Of a stretch of 64,000 nt of DNA, positions 42,273 to 55,200 are shown in pieces (positions within the stretch are counted from its first letter, which is position 1; each line of letters opens with the position of its first letter). Below the pieces are notes generated by a model. The model had not been told where the DNA came from. It ran no database searches and saw only the letters and a program-made list of their open reading frames with translations. This DNA comes from Bigelowiella natans CCMP2755 (lineage: Eukaryota > Cercozoa > Chlorarachniophyceae), in contig ADNK01000490.1 in the NCBI GenBank assembly GCA_000320545.1, positions 78,429 to 142,428 of the forward strand, in the 5' to 3' direction. Position numbers and translations under genes: made by a program.

Positions 42273-43213
42273 CTATTCGAAGACTGCAGCGTATACCGGT
42301 CCCTGGACATACTTCGTTGGATCTCCAGAGCGATTCTGAATCAGTCCATACATTTGGCCATCAAATCCTCTGAAGTTTACCTGCAATCTCCGGTCGGGCC
42401 GCATTAGTACCGATGCAGCGCTTGTTGGAAAGGGGGCGTGATTGCTGAAATATTGCTTGTCACAGTCCGGGTCGGCGACGCAGCTGATGCACCACGGGCA
42501 GTCCTCTGGCGAGACTGCCGGACACATGCACGTACCCTCGCGCGCCTTGGAGAAGGAGAGAGGATCTTTCGGGTCTTGCTGATAGATTTGCCATAAGTCA
42601 ATAAATTCCGACATTCGTGCGAATACTTCGATCTGCCCATTCGCATTCACGGCTGCCGCAGGGTCAGTGTCAAATGTTAGGGAAGCATTGGGAGTAAGAC
42701 AATGCCATTTGCTGAACGGTACCGAGTCCGTTATCTGCACAGTTGAAGTGGAACGAATGAGATCGATGACAGCATCAATATCATGATTTTTATTGTAATT
42801 GTAAAATTTTAATCGTGTAATTTATACACATATACATGTGTGCATACGGCATTATACACGTACACCGCGATGTTCCGCACGAAAAATACAAGTGAAGTTT
42901 TGAATTTGCGCAGTTGTTACAAAAATATTCTGGAAGGAAACAAATAATATAAACTCAGTCGCTTATACTCGAAAACCACGAAGTAAGGAAGTTAGCTCAC
43001 CTTTGAAGCGTTGCCTATCTGAAACTTGTGGAAGAGAGATTGGTTCTTTCCGAGCGCGAAAACGTGCAGGCCGTAATGCGGGTTAAATACTTGAGCCCAT
43101 ACTTGGTTCTCGATGTGAGATGGATCGAGAACAGAGTTGTTGTAAGCACTTTTATTTGCCCTCCCGACAGCGGCGAGGAAAGCGAAGAGGGTAGGCACTA
43201 GTCGCAGCGGCAT
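42273..43213 (-). CDS. Secreted PLL-like (propeller repeat) protein
   Basis: Two exons (43213-43001, 42734-42273) give 224 residues. A signal peptide is clear (RLVPTLFAFLAAVGRA). Three related segments, LHVFALGKNQSLFHKFQ, IEVFARMSEFIDLWQIYQ and LQVNFRGFDGQMYGLIQ, match the blade pattern of PLL/fucose-lectin-like beta-propellers (hydrophobic strand, x-F-x-R/L-G, then L-x-x-x-x-Q). Only about three blades are present, fewer than the five to seven of a full propeller, so it may oligomerise. A cysteine-rich insert (CMCPAVSPEDCPWCISCVAD) lies between blades two and three. Sugar binding at the cell surface is an inference from the fold. The second exon ends at TAA/TAG at 42273 with no further splice needed. 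Confidence 0.65.
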
Positions 43214-43259
43214 TGAACGGATGGATATTTTGGGAGATTATCCGAAGATCTCGATAATA

Positions 43260-43764
43260 GGGTGTGATCCACGGATTGATTTTGGATGGATATCGTCGAT
43301 TTCCGACCCCATAAAAATTCGGTAAGTACTTTTAAAATTTCGCGCGGTCGAATTTCGTGAGCAAGAACTTGCCTTACTCAGGAATTCCGTACGGGTTTGC
43401 TCGACGATTTCCGTCCATGAGGAAAAAGACATGAGTTTCAGATATGCGACAACTACATTGACATTCTTTTTTTTTTTAATAAAAATGATTAGATCTCGTC
43501 TGTATGACACGATACTAACGATATCGTACATATAAAATCGAGTATTGGGTTCTCATCTTTCGTAGGATGGCGAACAGGGTCGTAATGGATGAATTTAAAA
43601 TGTGTTGTCGCACTGTGCAAAATCAATGCGAAATGACTGTGTTTAGTTTTCAACAATTTCCGTCCGTGGAAGACCATTATAAGCTCACGAAGGTGCACCG
43701 GAAATCATCGAAATCCATCCTGGACGGATTTCGTCGATGGATTTCCAAACGGTGGATCACACCC
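43260..43764. mobile_element. MITE-like element with TA target duplication
   Basis: A 505-base segment bounded by inverted ends: the left end begins GGGTGTGATCCAC and the right end is its reverse complement (GTGGATCACACCC). Beyond the perfect 13 bases the ends keep imperfect similarity (GGATGGAT...CGTCGATTTCC on the left, against the complement of the right). The element is flanked by TA on both sides (43258-43259 and 43765-43766), as for Tc1/mariner-type insertions. No transposase frame is seen inside, so it is non-autonomous. It lies 50 bases upstream of the ATG of the secreted propeller-like gene. Confidence 0.75.
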
Positions 43765-45204
43765 TAAATTGTCGAGGGGCCGTAGGATAGGGGAAAAAAA
43801 AATTCGGAGAATTGTTTTCGGCCATGCAGTGTGACAGGCCTTGTCGCGAAAATCGTTTTCTACTGTAGCCCAGTGCGACGAGATGTCACTTTTTTGGCCA
43901 TCCACATTCCTATCTACAGGCTGTACCGAGGAACAGTCCATGCAGTTCACATAAGGAGATGATGGTAATTTCCGAGAGTGTCCGATAGTGTCCGATAGTG
44001 TCCGAAGTTTGTTTGTGTCTCGTTTTATTAAAGATTCGAATTCCAATCCAATTGGATGCGACATGGCAAATTTGTAATTGATTACCCCCGTTTTCAGGTT
44101 TGGCATATTCGTCAGATTTTTATGCCGGCATAATTTCTGCCGAACTCCGTTCATTTTCAGGTTGTGATTTTGATTACGAAAAGAAAAAAAATCACGGAAT
44201 ATTTTAATGATAGCAATAAAAATTCATGACTATTCGAGCCAGATCGATGAATCCCGGTAGGCTCCCGGGCAGAGTCCGATTTTCACCTTTCTGGCATGGG
44301 AAAACACACCCAACTTCTGACGGCATAATCCCGGGGATTATGCCGGTAAATAACGGGAATGCCGGAAGCCCCGATGGCATTTTAGGTGATATCATTTTTC
44401 GGCATAAAATCTGACGATCTTTTGCAAACCTGAAAAAGGGGGTAACGTGAATTCTCGCGTTCAAGGTGTTCTGATCTGTGAAATCTCTGATGAGTACAAT
44501 TGATCTGTGATGAGAATCACGTGCAGCAACTACGTCCGAACTCTGCTATTTCATGTCGTAAGCGTGAAATATTCCATATCGTATCTATGAAACATATCCC
44601 ATTTGCAAAATAGCGAGGAGGGTAGTTCCACGCCAGCCTCTTGCACACGTTGCGAAACCCAATGGATGGTTCACCAGTACGAAACGATTCATCCCCACCC
44701 AACCAAATCTCTCAGTATCTTCATCCTTGGTCGATAGGAAGGATGCAAAGAAGAAGAAAACTACCCCAATCTGCTTGCAGTGTGTCGGATATCTGTCCGC
44801 CTGACAACACAAAACACAAGAAGAGTAAGATTTTATTTTGATGCATGTATCTTTGTGATGTATCATGTTGTGATGGGGGGAAAATGAAATACTTCAACTC
44901 CATGAAGGCTTCACATGAACGCTAACATAAAGATATTGAACATGCCAGGATATCTTGTATCCACGGAGACTGGTACACCCTCTGTATCTCTGAAAGTCAA
45001 TTTAACGTCCAATGAACTAGCTTCGTGCGATAGTCCTCACAGTAGGCTAAGAAAAAGGAGGAGGATGTACGAAAAATCTGCAACAAATCTTGATTGGCTA
45101 ATCTGTAATATCTCTCCCCTTAAATGCCCTCAGAAACGCCACCATAAAACACGAGCGTGTTGATATAGGAACTTCTCAGAGGCAGAGACAGAAGATACAC
45201 GCAG
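43765..45204. other. Intergenic region between secreted and zinc-finger genes
   Basis: Contains the second MITE-like element and, at about 43973-44005, a short tandem repeat (three GAGTGTCC/GATAGTGTCC units). An open frame at 44915-45160 (MPGYLVSTETGTPS... basic) could be a 5' exon of the zinc-finger gene, ending at a possible donor near 45103, but no acceptor with matching phase was convincing. Confidence 0.5.
44095..44442. mobile_element. Second MITE-like element with TA target duplication
   Basis: A 348-base segment with inverted ends about 45 bases long: left CCCCCGTTTTCAGGTTTG..., right complement CCCCCTTTTTCAGGTTTG..., both continuing to GTCAGATTTT(T)ATGCCG. TA flanks both ends (44093-44094 and 44443-44444). 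The interior is GC-palindromic (CCCGGGGATTATGCCGG) and has no transposase frame. The end sequence differs from the element at 43260, so this is a different family. Confidence 0.78.
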
Positions 45205-46476
45205 ATGAGAGGGGGTAAATTCACAATGGTAGCACTCAATCAAAACTTTTTCACCGATTTATGTAACCTTTTACGCAGAAACGAAGAGCAGAAAAGGGAA
45301 ATGCTTGCGCAATTTAGTGAGATGAGCTCGCATTACAATAGAAGGCATCACTCAACCTATGTCCGCCAGGATTCTGTTTTTCCATTGCAACTTTCTGCGC
45401 CATATCTTGCTCCTCGAATGCGAATGCCTATAGTTTATCCACTGCGTCACATACCCTATTTTGGTATGCATACACTTGGAGAAGTACACGTTGATCATCC
45501 AGCTCTCCCCCCTCAAAATTTTTATTTCATTTCCCCACATCAACAATCATACGTTTCGATACCACCAGTTCTCCTTAAAACTCACCCAAATCCTGCGACT
45601 TGGTCGCAAGAAAGAAGCCTACCCCAAGATTTTCAGATTAAGCATGCTCCAAATCATTACTGCTCCTCAAGCAGTCACGAAATTTATCCGCCACCCCATA
45701 TCCCCCACTCTATCCATGCTCGTGTCGCCCACACCCCAGCCACGGCCCCACCCACCTCTTACCTTCCCACCTCTTCAGTATCAAGGCAATATTCGGAAGG
45801 AAGAGAGAAACAGGCCTCAATGGCAAATTCTGGCAGTAGTAATGGCGGCCATAGCCAATATTCTCATCTGTCGTTACCAGATGGCGAAGGGAATGTTGTC
45901 GGTCCGAAAAATTTCGCTGTGAAGACTATTCCCCCTGTTACTATGCCTTCGCAAACAGTCAAGAATTTACCGAACGTACTGCTTGGAATGTGTGACAGAT
46001 TCACCGAAAAAAAGGGGGGTTACGCCGACGTAGCGGAGGATTCACAGGGTGGACTTTTCATCGTAAATCATCATTCGAAGGAAGTGCAATCAATCCGTCC
46101 ACAAGCAGAAGAAACTCCATCATCTTCCGGTCGTAGTGCAAACAGCTTTGGAGTGCCTGATCAAATTCGAACAGTTCAAATTTTCAATAAGCATTCCGGT
46201 AAAATGCACAATGAACCTTCCTAATAATCTGGCATCCATTGTTACTGACAAGCGATCACTCGCATATGTTCTGTGAAAGGTCGTTACAACTTGCGGTATG
46301 TTTGTTCGGTATGTGGATCTATGAAAGCTGGCAAATGTCACATTCTGTCGCATCTGCGATCTCACACAGGAGAGCAACCATTCAAATGCACGATTTGCAG
46401 TCGAAGGTTTGCGCACAAATCGAATTGTGTTAGGCACCTCTTGCATATGCATGGTGTGAAAATCCCATCATGTTAG
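45205..46476 (+). CDS. C2H2 zinc-finger protein, two fingers
   Basis: Two exons (45205-46198, 46280-46476) give 396 residues. The long N-terminal part is disordered and rich in Pro, His and Ser (PPPHIPHSIHARVAHTPA), typical of a regulatory region. The C-terminal exon carries two C2H2 fingers: CSVC-x12-H-x3-H, the linker TGEQPFK, then CTIC-x12-H with a second H pair, ending GVKIPSC. The first finger has an extra Cys (GKCHIL). The TGE(K/Q)P linker is the hallmark of DNA-binding fingers, so a transcription factor is likely. ATG 45205 begins the frame; ATG 45226 (MVALNQNFF) is an alternative and an upstream coding exon cannot be ruled out. Confidence 0.82.
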
Positions 46477-47568
46477 ACAAGTAGCAGAGCTTGTCTGGAC
46501 TAAATGAAATTGATAGACTTGACAAAGAAGTGTGAAAATTCATTTTAGAAAATCTCTGGTTTACAAAATAATGATAGAATTTAGACATGACGATGAAAAC
46601 TTAAACATTGTTTCTTTTCTTGATCCTTCGTCGCACCTAAACACCAAGGTCTTAAAACCTTAACTTACACCAACTTTGAACATGTGGAAAGAAGCTAAAT
46701 GTGCTTGCCATCATTTCTTCATGAAAACTATCGTGTGGTCTACAACGATGCAATTGCACATCGTGTGGTGCGATCAAAGATTGAAAAATCATGTGGAATC
46801 TTTGCAGTGAAAAAATGCAGAAAAATAGATGATGCTGCTATGCCACTTTGACTGACATGATGTTTGAGTTCGATGATCATGGCTAGATGGGCATCTCAAT
46901 GTGCGGGCTTAGGAACAACTATCTAACTAGACAACCGTCTGTGCGTTGTCTCTGCTAGTCCTGCTAGCCTGTGCGTTCTAGCGTTGCCCACATTTAACAG
47001 CGCCGCGCTAGCTAGCGCGCATGGCATGCATGTGCAACTAGCTAGGTTGTAGTAGGGCCAAAAACTAAACTAAGTTTTGCTCACAACCATCTCCATGCGC
47101 CATCTGCTGTAGCTAGTAGCTAACTAGCTAATGCATGTCCACTGCTAAATCCATGCTGCACGTCTAGCTGTCTAGCTGTGTTAGCCATGCTATGCTAGCA
47201 TGCTAGCATGTCCGTGGCAACTAGTCTAGCTAGCTAGTAGTGTTCAGCTAGCTAGTTCCACATCTAAGCATGCACACAACAAAGCTAGAAAGTGACGCAA
47301 ATTGACAACATGCGTGCTTCTGCAGGTCGGCATTAGTAGCTTTGTACGAGAACGCCATGCACAGCACGTGCAGCAGTGTTTCTTAATCTAGTAATCTTAG
47401 CAAGTACCATGTAAATTGCAACATGAATCACGGACACAATCATGTCTTGTCTATACCTAGATCTTTTCTAGATTCAACGCAACGGAGATGAAGGGACACA
47501 GCACATATGAATACACACACACCAATGATGGGAATAACCAACAAGTCATTGTCAAAAACAACTAACTA
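46477..47568. other. Convergent intergenic palindrome-rich island
   Basis: No gene recognised. From about 46860 to 47400 the sequence is saturated with CTAGCTAG, GCTAGC and CATG words, including overlapping copies of TGCTAGCA near 47193-47210. It lies between the 3' ends of the zinc-finger and SCYL2-like genes. Confidence 0.6.
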
Positions 47569-49496
47569 CTAATTGAGAAAATCTAAAATGTCATTTTCGG
47601 CACCACTAGATCCTAAAAATATAACAGCATATAGGTTTCTGAATTTGGAAAGAATCGATATGGCTTCTCGTGCAATCCATTTTTCATATTGTTTGTGTTA
47701 CCTGGAGCAACTCCAGAGTTCTGCCCCATTGTTCCCACGACTTTGTTGAACCCGCTATTTCCTGTCTCGAGGAAATCCAGGACATCACCACCTCCTCCAT
47801 TCCCTCCCATACTCCCTGGAGCTTTCAAGAACCAATCAAAGAAACAAACAAAACCAGTTGTTATGTTGATAACAAAACCAATTGTTTTGTTGATTGTAGC
47901 TGAGAATTCGTATATCAGTAATCAGCTAGTTTCTTATGAAGTAATTGGTGGAGGGGTGTGAAGAGGGGAGAGGGGGGCGGACCATTCCACGCCTCAAAAT
48001 GGGTACATATATTCTGCTGTTGATTTGTCAGGTGATACGCAGTATTCATATGTTATCGCATTTCGAGCTGCTATCATTTTTTAACTTCAATCTCCTACCA
48101 GTTCTAGTTCCCGCTGCAAACCCGCCGAGGAAATCATCCATCCCGCCTAAAGAAGGAAAGATGTGGAGAAAAAGAAAGGAAAATAATCATGACTCGCGAA
48201 AAAAATACATGAAGAAGTTCAATGGTTCATACACAAAATTTGGACACTGAAATGTACGCTTGCCTCTCAAATAGTGTACGACAAACTAATTTAAGTTTTT
48301 CCGTCTTTCAGCAGGTTGCAAACAAATCATCCATCATTGAACTTCCACCTGAACTTCCTGCTCCGATCATTCCTCCCATCAAGTTGCTACTATTGGTGGT
48401 GCCGCCCATGAAGCCAACGCTGGTGCCGCGAGATACACTTCCCGAGCTTCCTCTCTTCGTCATCTTTGAAATCACACTTGCTTCCCCTCCTCCTCCTTCT
48501 CCTCCTGCACCTCCGGATCTTACCATCTTGTTGCTAGAGCTATGCTTGTTCATTGCTGCGTTGTTGCTATTTCTACTTCTGTCGTTGCCACCACCGAACC
48601 CAAAATCCCCGAAAGGATCATCCAGGGCGCTGGCGCTGCTGCTGCCTCCTCTCGAGGATGAATGCTTACTGCTGCTGCTGTTTCCTCCCATTCCATTCCT
48701 TTGATGATGAAGAGGGTTGCTGCTGTTACCGTTGTTCTTGGTGCTACCCGTGCTACCACTCATTAGATCGCCAAATATATCATCCGCGTTGCTAATGTTC
48801 GTAGTAGGTCCTCCTCCTCCTCCCGAGAGGAAATTGAATGCATCGGATGTGCCATCGTTACTCGCTGATTCATGCGTAGAGATAACCATGACAATAATGT
48901 TGTTACTGTGTTGTTGGTGATAATGATGAATGAATACATGCAGCAGCACAGAGATTCTTATTCAGTTCCAGGCAAGAAAGTAAAAGATTTCACTGTCGTG
49001 CAGCCTCGTATACATCATTCTACACACGCTCGCCGTCGTTAGCAGCATCATTGGCCATAATGATAATCATCATCATCAATATCATCATCATCAATATCAT
49101 CATCATCAATATCATCATCATCATCATCATCATCCTCATCCTCATCGCCTTCGCTTCTCTTTTTATCATTAGGCATTGTAACAACCCCTACCCTGTGTGG
49201 TCGTAGTCGTACTGCTCTGCTGGTTCTGGCTGGTCTGAGAGATATAGTAGGGGGCAAGGGGAGGACAAAAGTATGTGGAGACGTGTCTTGATGTTATTAT
49301 TTAAATTTTGGAAATTAGAAAACACAACAAAGATTATTTGATAACTGAACAAGGCAATATCTCAAAGTATAATCTGTAACATACATGCACGACTTGACTA
49401 CTTCCTCCCACTTTATCATTCTGCATTCTAACTCGCTTCAACTACCACGCGAGCAGGCAGTTTTGTCTGTCGTCCTGTCCTTGTGGATGATGGTAG

Positions 49497-49527
<31 letters not shown>

Positions 49528-50264
49528 ACTGCTGCACCCATCATTGTTTTCCCCCCGCTCCTACTGCTGCTGCTGCTGTTCCCGCCACCGAAGAAACCCA
49601 TGTCGAATGGATCTCTTCCTCCTCCTCCTCCTCCTCCAGCTACTTCTGCTGAAACTACATCACCTCCCGGTGTTGGTTTGGTCGCATACTCCTTGGCAAG
49701 TAGATCCGAGAAGGTTCCTGACACAACAATAACATAGAAGGGTCAGCAGATAGTACGAAAGAAGAATTCAACCGTCGCTCGTCTTTAATGATGATGACTA
49801 ACTTATAGTCAGCTCATGTTGCTAGAAGCAGAAAGAGACAGCTGCAGCAGCAGCAGCAGCAGCAGAAAAAGAAGAAGAAGAAGAAAACACTGATGATAAT
49901 GATAATGATGATGATGACGATGATAATGATAGTGCAGAATTTGCTAATTTCAAAATAAAGTTCGATACGAAACGACATTCGTTTGTCATTGCTTCTTGTT
50001 GGTTGCCAACCTCAAATTCCACTCCATTCCCTCCGCCCCCGCCCCCTTCCACCCTAGGTCAACTCCATTACCAACATCGCCAGAATCATCAAGCGCTGCA
50101 GTTAGGCCCGAAGCGTCTACTTCCTGAAAAAGAGCATCATCATTCACATCTCCCTCCATTGTTGTTGGTGTGGTGTCGCCATCGTCATTGTTGCCGTCAT
50201 TCATCGTCGTGATTGTCGTGTCCGTGTCATTATTCATCATCATGGAGAGTATACTGTTCAAGAT

Positions 50265-50298
<34 letters not shown>

Positions 50299-51033
50299 TG
50301 ATCCTGCCGAAGCCCTGTCTGACAGCTGTGCGAGTCTCAGCCTCCCAACACTAGAAAGCATGGTCTAGAGCAATAGCGCATAATAATGAGAGAATAAAGA
50401 TATTGAAGACAATGACATTCACGATGTCAGCACCCACACCACCACAACCTGTGTTATTTCCAAAAGATTCGCAACATCAGCCTTGGAGAGACACGACTCC
50501 ATCAGCAGCGGCGTGACCTAAAAGGCAGTGTGGCGGATGATGATGCAATAGGTGCGATAATAGGCTGTGATGAAGTAGAAGAGTTCTCCTTAACAATACA
50601 ACCGTATGTGATACAAAAGATCATGCAACGTGCGTTAATGTGTGCATGCGTGATGTGTGTTTCTCTCTCCCTCTCTCTCTCTCTCTCTCCCTCGTACGTG
50701 TGTGATGGGTGCAAACAGGCGAAAATCGCGAATCGAGGAAATATAAGTGAAGAAAATGGTGGCAGGGGACTTTTAGCTCTTTGGTATTAATGGTGTGCAA
50801 TTCTTTCTTCCCCAGCCCTTGGCCCCCCTCCCTCCAAATTACTTTTTCCCTAGTAACCATCTATCCTTTCTTCTTCTACTACAACTACTACTACTACAAC
50901 TACTACACTTGTATTAGCAACCATTGGTAAAAGGGTTGTAGCTGTGATGTTCGCTCCCATTGCCTTGCCAAGAGACGAATACAATCGTATAGCCGCCCGT
51001 AGTAATATCGCAGACTAACACACCATCAACGTA

Positions 51034-51074
<41 letters not shown>

Positions 51075-52165
51075 CATATATATATATATATTTTTCACAT
51101 ATATAATACCATGGTGAAAGATGCTTATGATTCAATTGCAAGAAGCAGTGTTACAAGTCCTCTCCTTGCATCAATCAGTCTTCCATCATCGTTGCTATTT
51201 ATCATTATCATCATCATCATCGTTCTTCTGATGATGCAGGGTTCCCACGCACGACTGTCATAATCACGCTACTACTACTACCGACCCTGCCGAATTTAAT
51301 TGCATCATTGACAGCAGGAATGATAAGCTCCTTCACCGTGACTTTATCAAATAACTCGAACAGGTTTCCGATGGCATTCAGTGCACCTTGTTGTTCAAAT
51401 GAGGAATAGCACATCATCATAGTAGTTCTCACCATACTCACCCACCCTCCCTCCACATATTTTCAGCATCGTCATCATCATTCCACCGTGATTAATCTAT
51501 GTTTCCTTCAGGGATGCGCTGCTCATCAATCAAGATCGGGGTTGCTTCTATCAATCTTCAATGTTTGACATCATTGTTTGTGGTTGCTTCTATCAATCTT
51601 CAATGTTTGACATCATTGTTTGTTGTTGATAATTTGCACACCCACCTGCTCGCACCTCAGCAGGACCTGGCCCCTTGGCGAGTCTTTGGATCTTCGGTAA
51701 TATGCTTTTTTGTTGAAGACGGAGAAGACACAAGGGATGGTGAGGTGGCAATGACGACGATGATGATGATGATGATGATGATAAGGAACGACATCAATGA
51801 TGCAAATGCTGCTGCTGCTGATGATGATGATGAAAGTCTGGTGGTGGAGGAAGGAAAAAAACACGTAGAAACAAACTCGCCCCCCCCCCCCCCCCCACAT
51901 CTACACAAGAGCAAGCAAAAGGAAGAAAGAGAGAGAGAGACTAAAGACACTGAGATACAAACGTACATATATTGTGATTTGTGCATACAAATATCTGTGG
52001 CCATGTCCGCTTGCACAAACACACACACACACACACATACAGTTACATAAAAATGATGATATGATTTGTACCGCTGCTGCTGCATTGGTTGCATACATAC
52101 ATGCGAGGAGGAATTTGTGTAAAGCTTGGATCAGTTATTAATGACTTGGGTGAAAGAAAAAAGGG

Positions 52166-52251
<86 letters not shown>

Positions 52252-55200
52252 CGCGCGTGACACTGTATATATGAGGTTGTTCTCACTCTGTTTTGAGTGC
52301 AGAATAAGCGAATTTGTTCGCATTGGCCGTTTCCACGATCTTTCGCATTGCTAGTTAAGTAAAACAAATAAAATAAGAATAGAATCACCGTCCATCATTC
52401 ATCATTACCCCTTAAACTAAGACCGGGGAGAGAGGGATAAAGGAGAAACTTCATCTATCAACTGCTACTCCTTCTTGCTTCTCATCACAGACAGTAGTAG
52501 CTACGATAGCATGCACATACATTATCTTCTTTATAAGAACAACACGCTACTGCACTCCTCCTTCCATTTTAGGTGACTCAATCATCGACTCACTTCCAGG
52601 TGGAAGGGAAGATGTTGATATTATTATCACCACCACCAAGAACCGTAGTAGCTAACACGCATGGATGGCTACGCACCTAAGTCCTGCAGACGATTTTCTT
52701 TGGACTCCAAACCCGCAAGGAGCAATGGCACTAGAAGCTATAACCACAACCCAAAAGGACAGAACGGTGAAAAAAGTGTAAGGAAGAATGCTCCCAACAT
52801 TGCTGTTACATCTTGTGAATATCAATAATATTCTTTAGCAGACAAAGTAGTCATCCATTCGAAAATTTCGAATATCTCTTATAGAAGCTTCAATAACGTG
52901 TGCAATTAAACGGCAGTGGAGAAACATTTACTAACTCCTTGCTGCTGGCCATCATCCGTCTTCTCCACCAGGAATGTAAAATTTGACAAAACCTTTATCG
53001 TAATACAACATTCATCATTACCACCACCATCATCATCATCATCATCATAAGCAACATCATGCGGCACTTTCTTCATCAACTCGTTTACGTCAATAGCGAC
53101 GTATCCCGAACTGGTTAGGGTAGGGGGCAGGAGGTGTCCTCTCTCTCTCTCCCTCTCTCTGTGCGTGTGTGTAGACTTTCGATCTCGAGAATTAAGTATA
53201 TATGTGCTACTAGTATTTACATACATATATTCATTCCTCCTACTTCTTACCACATAAACGAACTGTGGCGTTTTTATCTGAGACACCCTTCGCAAAACCG
53301 GAACGATCTATCCGACAATGATGATGACGACAACCAGAAACACAAACATGTGCGTAGATGGCCACACTGTGATGTGAATATCTCACCGATATATGTCGCG
53401 TCTATTAGAGCACTATCATCACCATTATCATTATCATTATCAACAACATCTTTCTCGATCCTCAGGCCCACAACCCCTAATACTGCCACCACCACCAACC
53501 ACAAGATTCAACCTAGACAACAAACAGCAGCAGCATCGGCACACTCACGAACACTACTACTACTAGTAGTAGTAGGTAGTAGGAGTAAATACCACCTTCT
53601 CTGCGAACGATCTTTTCGGCATCCTTTCCGCACACTTCAAAATAGCCGGCAACGTATACAACATCAGTGGCTTTTCTCCCACCTGCCGGGTTCGTACGAA
53701 TAGATGTTCACTAGGTGAAAATGATGATGATAATGATGATAATGATGATATTATGACGACAACACAATATCATTTGTCGCGATATAGTAATATTTACCAT
53801 CATGCAATAATAAAAAAGAGTAGTTATGGCAACTACCTTCCACTGGAGCATCAGCTTTGGAAGGACCTGGAAGAATATTGTGTTTAGTTCATAACCGTCA
53901 ATCAATTGAGTCCATACCCCAACCCCCCCTTCTTTGTCCACAGAATGCATCACCTTCATCTCCGCGTTCCTTGCATCGAAAAGGTTAATCACTTTTGGAA
54001 GCTGCCTATGGAGAGCAGAGAGAGAATCGAGGAAAGACGAAGGGATGAAGAAGATGATAATGTAGTATAACTTCAGAGTAAACTTAACAATGAACTTTCA
54101 AAAGAAACTATATGCGAATGAGTCCTGAGAAATGATTTGCATGATATGATGATGCTAACTACTGCACGCGATGATATAAGATGTACCACCCATGATTCTA
54201 TCGACTATTTCATTATTATTTCGGTGCAGTGTGTACAATATCGAATCGAAGGGGGGAGGTGGAGGCTGTAGAGGAAGAAAATAATAAATAACTACCTTAG
54301 GAACTGCACGCGGGTCTTGAGGTCTGTTTGGAGCAACCCATCGAGGTACCTTTTCGTTGTTTGCAGTGATGATGAAGGTAAGTGATGAATGATGGATGAT
54401 GGTGGATAATGATGATGATCCATCGATGATGGGTTACATGCTGCTTCAGCCCAGTAACCCAAAAAAATGGTACGTAATGGATCTTCTTCTTCCTTTCCAC
54501 GCACATCCCCCCCCCCCACCCACCCACACCTGAGTGTCCTTACAAGCACATCGTTGTAATACTCGGACGATAAGAAGCCTTTAAGCGAAGCTCGATGTGT
54601 GGGATCAACGGCCAGCATTCTCGCCAAATACCTTCAGCAATGACGATGATGTGATGATGATGATGATGATGATGATTATAGGTTACTACTACTTCCGCAG
54701 GGTCTTCGGTATACTGTCCAAGATCAAAGGCCTGTGCAAGCTCCCTAAAGCGTAGATGTCATTGTTGTAATTGTTGCAATCGTGTACACAACATATAAAT
54801 ACAGATTTTTGGATGAAAACGCATAATTTCGGTGGGGGCGAGCGATGAGGGAGATGAGAGGAATACGTTTATTGTCTTCTTCGAGATTTATGCTATGTAT
54901 ACACACTACTACTACTACTACTACTACTACTACGTGCGCGCACCTAACATCTGCAATAACATACTGCACTCTCCTACCTACTAGTTGAGAAACTGTCAAT
55001 GCTACTACTACTGCTTCTACTACTGCTACTATTGCTACACTACGCTCTACCTATCCAAGCCCTGTATTCATCAATGCTTGCCACCTGATATAGTAGAGAC
55101 AGTAACGTGAGTAACTAGTAGTTGAAACATAGCAGCAGCACCAGCACCAGCACAAAAGGTGTCAACACTCTTGAATAACATCCTTTCCTTATAACCCAAC

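Noticed and set aside
48308-48949. Possible separate Gly/Ser-rich gene on the minus strand
   Set aside because: Its exons join in phase with the tail of the SCYL2-like gene and share the DxF motif pattern, so one gene is the simpler reading.
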